Assembly (NCBI RefSeq): GCF_032854445.1
Contig: NC_088306.1
Coordinates: 8,582,193-8,646,192, forward strand
Origin: Liolophura sinensis
Lineage: Eukaryota > Mollusca > Polyplacophora > Chitonida > Chitonidae
DNA length: 64,000 nucleotides
Direction of reading: 5' to 3'
Both the position numbers and the translations under genes were made by a program. Below are positions 58,436 to 64,000 of this stretch, one piece after another; positions within the stretch are counted from its first letter, which is position 1, and each line of letters opens with the position of its first letter. The notes beneath the pieces were generated by a model that worked only from the letters and a program-made list of their open reading frames with translations, ran no database searches and was not told the DNA's origin.

Positions 58436-58471
<36 letters not shown>

Positions 58472-61400
58472 CCACATCCTCATTTAGATGTGGACAGTGA
58501 TCTGACGGCAGAGGTTTAGGTTGTGTAAGGGAACATACTCAGGTGTATTCTGTGGTGTGAGGCTTTCATTTTAATGTAGGGGGTTATATTTATTTATATT
58601 TTTCACTTCACAGAAGAGACACTCAGTTGGTTAGTCAGATGGGCCAGTTTTTGGCTGAGCTTGACCATGTACTGACCGATGGAGTGACCAACCTCTCTAA
58701 GACTGTTAATACCACACTGGACCGGCTAAACCAGCTGGTTGACCATGTTCTCCACACAGAGCTGTTCGACACCCCTGCTACATCAATGACGAGGCAGGTG
58801 GATGACGTCATAGGTGCGTCTAGATATCAATGTTATACTGAAAAGCCAGTGTTCCTTATTTTAGTACCAGAGTAAGTAAAAAGCTGCATTAATATATTCT
58901 GTGTTCATACCCATACGTCGCTTTGGTGTCTGGAAGCTACATTGTCAGATTTACGAAATAAATGTAGTAGTCAATGAATGGAGAGTAATTAGTCAGGCGA
59001 AGCTGAATGATAAAAGCAAATGATTTACAGTTTATATGTATAAATATATATTTCACATTCCTATAGTTTACCAGGCATGGGTTCAAGTCCGGCCTTGTAC
59101 AGAGGATTTGTAGCCGTTGAAGCAGTTTTATGTTCGATGCAGACCTCTTGGCTTCCACCAGTACGGTGTATAAGTCTAAGGGCGTCACTGGGCACTGTTA
59201 GTCAACTGTGGTTGATGGTTTACTCCGAGACATCTGGTTTCCTCCAATCATGAACCAAAGCCTCGTTAAACTAAATAACTTAGCCAGTTATATTCATATG
59301 TCCACCTGACACAACTTAGATTGTATGTGATTTTACCGTCATTGCACTTTGGGGGATTTTTTAGCACACGGAAAGATGTTTAGAACGTTATAATACCAAA
59401 TACTTTTCGCGAAGCTCTGGTGCATATACACGTAATTTGATATGAATAAACGTTCCTAATCTGAGTTGTTTTAGACACTAAAGCAACTGATTTTATCGTG
59501 TAGGGCGGGCCTAAACTTGGCTTAACTTTCCAGTGTTACTCCATAACACTTGTATATGGCCTCACAAGCTCACTGTATGCCAAGGGTTTCATGCTGGTTA
59601 AAGATGTATTTCATAATACAGCAAATTACCGAAAACAAGTAAGGCAATTGTTAAAGCAACTGCCAAACTTCAGCTTTGAGCTAATGTTCTAATTAATGAC
59701 AATGAAGCATTTTGATTTCAGCGGAGGGCAAGCGTGGGGCAGATGAGGATGGTGTCATTCTGCTACAGAGTATTTTGCACATCATGGGGGAGTATTTCAA
59801 AGGTTATTCCACTGATGACACCTCCGTGGTGGGACGTTCACTTCGTAAGAACAAGGGAATACCGGAGATTTTCAATGACATGACGCAAGTGGCAAAAAAC
59901 ACGTTCAATATAGTGGACAAGGAGACCAGAAAGATTTTAGAGGTACGTGATTCACTCGCTCACGTGTGTGCACTTACCCACACATGGCCTCTTGTACCCA
60001 CATACAGAGAAGGATGCGTACTCCTTACAGCGCATGTGGCCTTTAGAGCCACTGCGATGGAGGTAGGCTTGTTTACTGCTTAGCCTCATCATTAGTGTCC
60101 TCGCACGGATCTTTTTTTTATCAGCATACATCAATACAATTGTTTCAGGTGTGGGTTAGAATCATCTTGCGCATACTTTAGGTAAATAGAATGCATGTGC
60201 ATAAAGTATGAACGGAACCAAAAGTTGAGTTCTTTTTTGTTTTTTGACATCACGCCTTGTCTCATCACCGTGACCCCGGTGATCTAGGCGTCCATCAAAA
60301 TTATTCTGCAAAATTTACAGGTGGCAGTGGGAGACCGGCGCGAGCGCACCAAGGAGTATGGACAGGATGCTGTAACTCCACTCATGCGCACTAGTCCCCA
60401 CACTTGACGCAGGTTGCTTTCTTTCTAGATATGCGCACTTGTCACCACATGCGAAGCAGAATGCTCTATATCCACACATGCGCCCTCGTTCCCATATGTA
60501 AGGTTTTCCATTTTCCAGTCAATTAAGTTTTTATGATTTTCGGAAAAGAATTTCAAATACAATTGTTACGAGTAAAACTGATTTATATTTGTAGGAAAAA
60601 GGCAATTTGCGTTTAGCTAACAATTTATGTCACAATGTTTAACACATGATTGGAATATCTGTTTCTGCATTATATTTATAAAAAAAATACAGAAATTTGT
60701 AGATGTTCCTTACATTTAAAACAGACAAGACATGAGGGCGGAGGGAAGGGCCGTGGCGAAAGACAAGAAAAGAAACAGAAAAAAAGAATGGAGGGAATAC
60801 ATGTAATTTAGATGGATGTCGTTCAATTCCATTTCAATGAATTTACAAGCTTTCATTCGGAAAACAAATACCACTTAATATAATGTCATGAAGATCGCAT
60901 ATGTCATTAAGTATTAGAGTATAGAAGTTGCAAAGTTAACATCGATTCCTGCATGTTGACAGCGCACTAATACAGAATAGCAAATATAGTCTGCTCTGTT
61001 TCTTACATGAAGAAATTTCGTACATGTCTGTAAAAATGTAAACTATCGCAGGTGAAGATGGCACACTTAGCGCTTGTGATAACGTATGTAGGATATGGTG
61101 ACAGAAATCCATGTAGCTTATACGAAGACACTCTAGGAAAAAATGGTGGATAGAGGGGGCCTTGGGGTCGCCTGGGTTGTGTACGCTTACCAAGAAATCG
61201 TGACATAAACTAACTCAGGAAGTCTTTTTCTGATGCGCTTTTTGGGTGGTCATTTTTACAGAAGCTCGGTTTAGTCCAACGTTTTTCTCTCTGTCAACGC
61301 ATACTGGCATTTTCCGTCTCAGATGCATACCAATAATACCCGCTGTGACAAGAGCAACTTCACATCCCCACACACACCCGAACCCCCCCCCCCCCCCCCC

Positions 61401-62492
61401 CCACTCCACCCTCCCATGTGCATACATACCACACTGTAGCCACAGCTCTGGTTTTACTCTCTATAAGTAGTCTATTGTACTTTATTCCTGCATAAACCAG
61501 GATTCTGCTAGTGGACTAAGCATCTCCGAGGCAAGGTGACATTGCTTTCATGCGACTGAATATAAAATGTGATGATAACACATTATTTGGAGTAATTCTG
61601 GACCGAAGATGTCTAATTTATTGCAACTGCATTTTTTTTTAAGTGATCCTGCGTAAGCCACCCAGCTAGGGGGCTGACGTGTGAGTTCATACTATTTAAG
61701 AATTTGAATAAAACATCTAGAATAAAACCTTATCTGATGTAAATTGACAAGAGGCTGTATTTCAACATTTACGTTTGACCATTTGTTAAATTATCACTTT
61801 GTCTTCGCTGCTCTGGTTTTTACTGTCTGCACTGTAGTCCTTTACATAATAAGACATTCCGTCACGTAACCTTTTTTTCCTTACTTTACGTTTACCATCA
61901 AACAAATGTGGTTCAATCGTGGTTTACAAGGGTTATTTCTACATTGAAGGCTGTGTATAGTCTTTGAAAAACTTCCTGTGACGTTATCGTACCTAAACAA
62001 GGGTTATATTTATAGAGCCTACCATAGATTTAAAATATTTGAATATATTTAATAAGTCTACTGAAATGTAAAAAAAAGTATAAATGAAAGTAGATAGTTT
62101 TTAGTTGTCGGTGTGATGAATCTTACTTCATGTTTTTTAGCTTTCTTTCATTTTAAGAATCCCGATTTTAGAATCAGGCAGTTTCCTACCATATATAAGA
62201 CTACTTTTTGTACCCTGTATTGCAAAGTCTTTTATATCTCTAAAACGATGACTTATAAGAAATCTACTTCCCAACGCAGTGTGTCATACCTAACTAGAAT
62301 TGCATACTTCAAATTCGCAATATCCTCTCCTAGACATTTTTATGCTGGAATTTGTTATTCTATAATTTTAGGATCTGAACGTAATCGGGACCGCGTTAAA
62401 ACAGAGCCTAAGTGAAGCCTACGGTATTATGGAGAGCATAACACCGTACCTGGATCAAACCCTGATTAGGCGAATTTTGAAAAACATATTCA
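53196..62492 (+). CDS. Uncharacterised secreted helical protein (5 exons, 3' end not resolved)
   Basis: Exons 53196-53367, 56068-56113, 58614-58813, 59722-59942 and 62372-62492 (172+46+200+221+121 nt) give 253 codons plus one base with consistent phases and GT/AG borders. The N-terminus MTMTSPRHRLAVFVLCLSVM then ATVRG is a signal peptide with cleavage probably near residue 25. The rest is charged, with leucine/isoleucine periodicity suggesting long amphipathic helices (FLAELDHVLTDGVTNLSKTV; ILEDLNVIGTALKQSLSEAY). Two N-glycosylation sequons, NLS and NTT, and one early Cys. No zinc, catalytic or known domain motif was recognised; exchangeable apolipoprotein-like or helical effector proteins are possible analogies only. 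The protein continues beyond exon 5. Confidence 0.65.
53400..54182 (+). pseudogene. Reverse-transcriptase relic in intron 1
   Basis: Codons from about 53453 encode an RT palm piece: QQCIGIPMGTNCAPLLADLY, the catalytic box YIDD, then SYLDLCLYKDEQG. The frame stops at 53900-53902; the next frame resumes at once with RDNFNFDIVNYPYLDSNIP and GPAYGVYISRL, ending TGA at 54180-54182, so a single-base shift near 53893 broke it. The GIPMGTNCAPLLADL type is widespread in invertebrate retroelements, possibly Penelope-related; class uncertain. N-terminal fingers, endonuclease and 5' end are missing. Same strand as the host gene. Confidence 0.8.
54187..54330 (+). repeat. 57-bp tandem repeat, 3 copies
   Basis: CATAGACGGCGCTGTTATCC, CATAAATGGCGCTGTTTGCC and CATAGATGGCGCCTCTTG recur about 57 bp apart just after the RT relic, probably part of its 3' untranslated region. 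Confidence 0.65.
55455..55790 (-). repeat. Dispersed 0.3-kb repeat, copy
   Basis: TAGATCAGTGACGTGTAATA, ACCCTAACTGAGGTAAGTTA, TTGTTGTCACTGCTCTGGTT in reverse orientation, ending GCTGTAAGTCTTTTATTAC. Confidence 0.8.
55905..56030 (+). repeat. 16-bp minisatellite, about 8 copies
   Basis: AGATGTAGCATTATAC and AGATGTAGCATTTAAC alternate with AGGTGTAGCTTTATAC. It ends 38 bp before exon 2 of the secreted-protein gene. Confidence 0.9.
56068..56113 (+). CDS. Secreted helical protein exon 2 (46 nt)
   Basis: Acceptor ttttcag; encodes ELLALLYQTYGKHYIR across the borders; donor AAG|gtaagg. An earlier GT at 56098 would leave the wrong phase for exon 3, which decides the donor. Confidence 0.65.
56517..56641 (+). 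mobile_element. Type 1 SINE, 5' truncated
   Basis: TTTTCCTCCCACCATAATGC, GGCCGCTATCGTATAGGTGA, AAACACCAATCAAATAAATA. In intron 2. Confidence 0.88.
56642..58295. other. Intron 2, mostly unique
   Basis: A pyrimidine-rich stretch CCCCTCCCCACGCCACCCCC near 56962 and a short minus-strand SINE shred (CTTATACGACGGCGGCGAG, 57667) are the only structures seen. Confidence 0.5.
58296..58470 (+). mobile_element. Type 1 SINE 3' part with (CAAT)n tail expansion
   Basis: TGGGAAGGTCTGTCAACAAC, CACCATAATGTTGGCCGCCG, AAACATCAATCAATCAAATA, then eight or more CAAT units (58437-58470) that seem to have grown from the SINE tail. Confidence 0.88.
58614..58813 (+). CDS. Secreted helical protein exon 3
   Basis: Acceptor cttcacag; encodes RDTQLVSQMGQFLAELDHVL, two sequons (NLS, NTT) and QLVDHVLHTELFDTP; donor ATAG|gtgcgt leaves one base for Ala. 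Confidence 0.72.
59078..59285 (+). repeat. Diverged SINE-like element
   Basis: GGGTTCAAGTCCGGCC (B box) then CACCAGTACGGTGTATAAGT and ATCTGGTTTCCTCCAATCAT. In intron 3. Confidence 0.45.
59722..59942 (+). CDS. Secreted helical protein exon 4
   Basis: Acceptor gatttcag; AEGKRGADEDGVILLQSILH, MGEYFKGYSTDDTSVVGRSL and IFNDMTQVAKNTFNIVDKET; ends KILE|gtacgt in phase 0. Confidence 0.75.
60321..60407 (+). CDS. Possible alternative terminal exon
   Basis: After atttacag an in-phase frame reads VAVGDRRERTKEYGQDAVTP and stops at TGA 60405-60407. It would shorten the protein after exon 4. It overlaps a degenerate CACATGCGC repeat, which argues against it. Confidence 0.2.
   Translation: MAVGDRRERTKEYGQDAVTPLMRTSPHT
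60408..62371. other. Intron 4
   Basis: No exon seen. Holds CACATGCGC-like repeats to about 60500, a poly-C run of 17 or more near 61386 and a dispersed-repeat copy. A 100-codon frame at 62113-62415 is only the intron end plus exon 5. Confidence 0.5.
61430..61870 (-). repeat. Dispersed 0.3-kb repeat, copy
   Basis: TTGGAGTAATTCTGGACCGA, GACAAGAGGCTGTATTTCAA, GTCTTCGCTGCTCTGGTTTT in reverse orientation; a second short piece GCCACAGCTCTGGTTTTACT at 61438 suggests a duplicated end. Confidence 0.75.
62372..62492 (+). CDS. Secreted helical protein exon 5
   Basis: Acceptor ataattttag; DLNVIGTALKQSLSEAYGIM, ESITPYLDQTLIRRILKNIF, then A|gtaagt. Continues the amphipathic helical pattern of exon 4. Confidence 0.72.
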
Positions 62493-62596
62493 GTAAGTAC
62501 TAGATTTAGGTTGAGTTACTCGACGTTATAAATAATCCCTTATAATATTTGTATGAATCTCAAACCATGAGATACAACAGTGGTAAGTACACAAAG

Positions 62597-62895
62597 ACCG
62601 CTTCGGTGATCTAATGATTAGAGCATCAGCCTCGAAGTCGGGAGACCAGGGATCAAACCTGGGTCGAGTCAAACCAAAGGCTTTACAGCTGGTACTTGTT
62701 GCTGCCTCACTTGGAACTCAACGTTGAAAGGTTAGATCAAGGAAACAGGACTGGTTGGCCCGGTGTCAGTGTAATGTAACTAGGTGGAGTGATATTACAC
62801 TGGCGGCAGCACTTTGGCGGCATGCATTCGCCCTGCTACAATAAAACACAGTAGCAACTCCTCGAAAAATTGTTAAGTATGACATTAAACCAAAA
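62597..62895 (+). mobile_element. Type 3 SINE copy
   Basis: A-box-like TGATCTAATGATTAGAGCAT, B-box-like GGGATCAAACCTGGG, then GGAAACAGGACTGGTTGGCC, GGCGGCATGCATTCGCCCTG and a tail AAAATTGTTAAGTATGACAT ending in TTAAACCAAAAGCG. In the intron after exon 5. Confidence 0.85.
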
Positions 62896-64000
62896 GCGTT
62901 TATTTATCTAGTGCACACACATTTCGGGTTTCAAACCCGGCATTGGAGAAGATTGTGAAGATCTCTTCACTCCTACCGTTCGTGGCGCTTTGATGACGTC
63001 AAGTTGTGGACGACCGCATTGCGCATTCTAGCGTTCGCCGAAGGCTGCTTTCCCCCCCCACCAATTTGGTATGGATATTTGTACTTCACACGTGGGAAAG
63101 TTCGTCAGTAAATGGCCATGGGTCGGTCGTTTTCTCCAGATTCCTTCATCCATGAAGGTGACTGACATCAAGTAATTGAAATCTTCAGTCAAATAAATCA
63201 AAAGGCTGATGTTCTCTAACATTTATGATTTAACGTTAAAAATACATGTTGGTAATGGTAAAGTGTGTCATCGGGAGGGTCTGTTGGAAACCACCTCGCG
63301 TGGTTTCGGCAGCGGTTTGTCAGATACCTGGCGAAGGCCGGCGATGTTTCCACATACATTTCATTTATTACATCCACCTATTAAAGGACTTTTGAATAAT
63401 TTAGCCGGGAATTGCTCATTTATTGACTGTGCATAAATGATTTTTGACTCAATGTATGTGTAAAGTAAATAAAAGTATATATTGTTATAAATAATTATTA
63501 AAAATAATCGTTGTGTCACTGTGAGGCTGATTGTTAGCCAACGTCCATTAGCGGTTTGTCAAAAGAAAAACGATGAAACAATTTAGCGTCTCCGCTGGTC
63601 GAGATGTTTAAAGTGCTGCCCTTGTTGTGAACGTCAGGCCCTTGACCTTGATTAGGAATGCTGCTTAAATCATGAGGTTTGTCAGTTTAGCTGCAGACTT
63701 GTCGGTGCTTTCCTTCAGCAATAAACTTAACGGCTGACAAGTAAGCGACAAATTCTTGCGCACATCGTTAACACAAGTTATATAAATATTTCATTGATTT
63801 AAACGGCGAAACGCTGACTAATATGCATAATGTCGAAGATTTTTCTAATGGTATTGTCAGCATTTTGTTTTGGTTATATTATTTACTAACATATTAAGCT
63901 GGGTTTTAAGAATAAATAAAAACCTATCAAAATTTCTTAAGGGAGAAACTGAGTAGAGTCAACTGGTTTGCTAACAGAAAAAGATATTGAAACATTTAAT
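62896..64000. other. Right edge, continuation of the gene's last visible intron
   Basis: A degraded SINE-like piece at 63085-63200. A possible last exon begins at 63719 (after tccttcag): it would add TINLTADK and a stop in the correct phase, but it is short and weak. Otherwise nothing seen. Confidence 0.3.

Noticed and set aside
62113-62415. 100-codon plus-strand frame as a separate gene
   Set aside because: It is intron sequence running through the exon 5 acceptor; exon 5 itself uses another frame (a TAA/TGA break appears in this one).

Overview
This window looks like animal nuclear DNA, most likely from a marine mollusc such as a bivalve. The organism is inferred from three things: introns with GT/AG borders, AT-rich single-copy sequence, and dense short repeats of a kind common in mollusc genomes (tRNA-headed SINEs ending in ATTTATTT-type tails). 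There are no operons, CRISPR arrays or rRNA genes. Real coding sequence is a few percent of the window, as short exons inside large introns.

Three multi-exon genes can be assembled by hand because the splice sites and reading phases agree. (1) About 3.6-13.6 kb, minus strand: the first five exons of SUCLA2, the ADP-forming succinyl-CoA synthetase beta subunit of the mitochondrial TCA cycle; its 3' half lies beyond the left edge. (2) About 23.1-29.4 kb, minus strand: a complete four-exon gene for a type II membrane protein of about 438 residues. It has a long cytoplasmic N-terminus, one membrane segment, a short stalk partly encoded by a 28-nt microexon, and a C-terminal TNF-homology-like fold, so it is a divergent TNF-superfamily ligand. 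(3) About 53.2-62.5 kb and beyond, plus strand: five exons of a secreted, helix-rich protein I cannot assign to a family. It is the best candidate for something undescribed.

The rest is introns and two intergenic blocks (13.6-23.1 kb and 29.4-53.2 kb) filled with repeats. These include about 26 copies of one SINE (several with perfect target-site duplications, one nested pair), two further SINE families, a roughly 0.4-0.57 kb MITE family that may use TTAA targets, an internally deleted mariner-like element, a 1.2 kb DNA element with CAGGGT ends and AGTGA duplications, a 0.7 kb foldback element, a roughly 0.3 kb dispersed family present about nine times, a frameshifted reverse-transcriptase relic, and several minisatellites (15, 16, 32, 37, 17/51 and 57 bp units). 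The 37-bp array, inside a SUCLA2 intron, is open in three frames and creates a spurious 589-codon reading frame.

The genes show no obvious shared pathway. SUCLA2 is metabolic housekeeping, the TNF-like ligand is presumably immune or apoptosis signalling, and the third gene is an uncharacterised secreted protein. All assignments come from reading the sequence; no database search or alignment was run.
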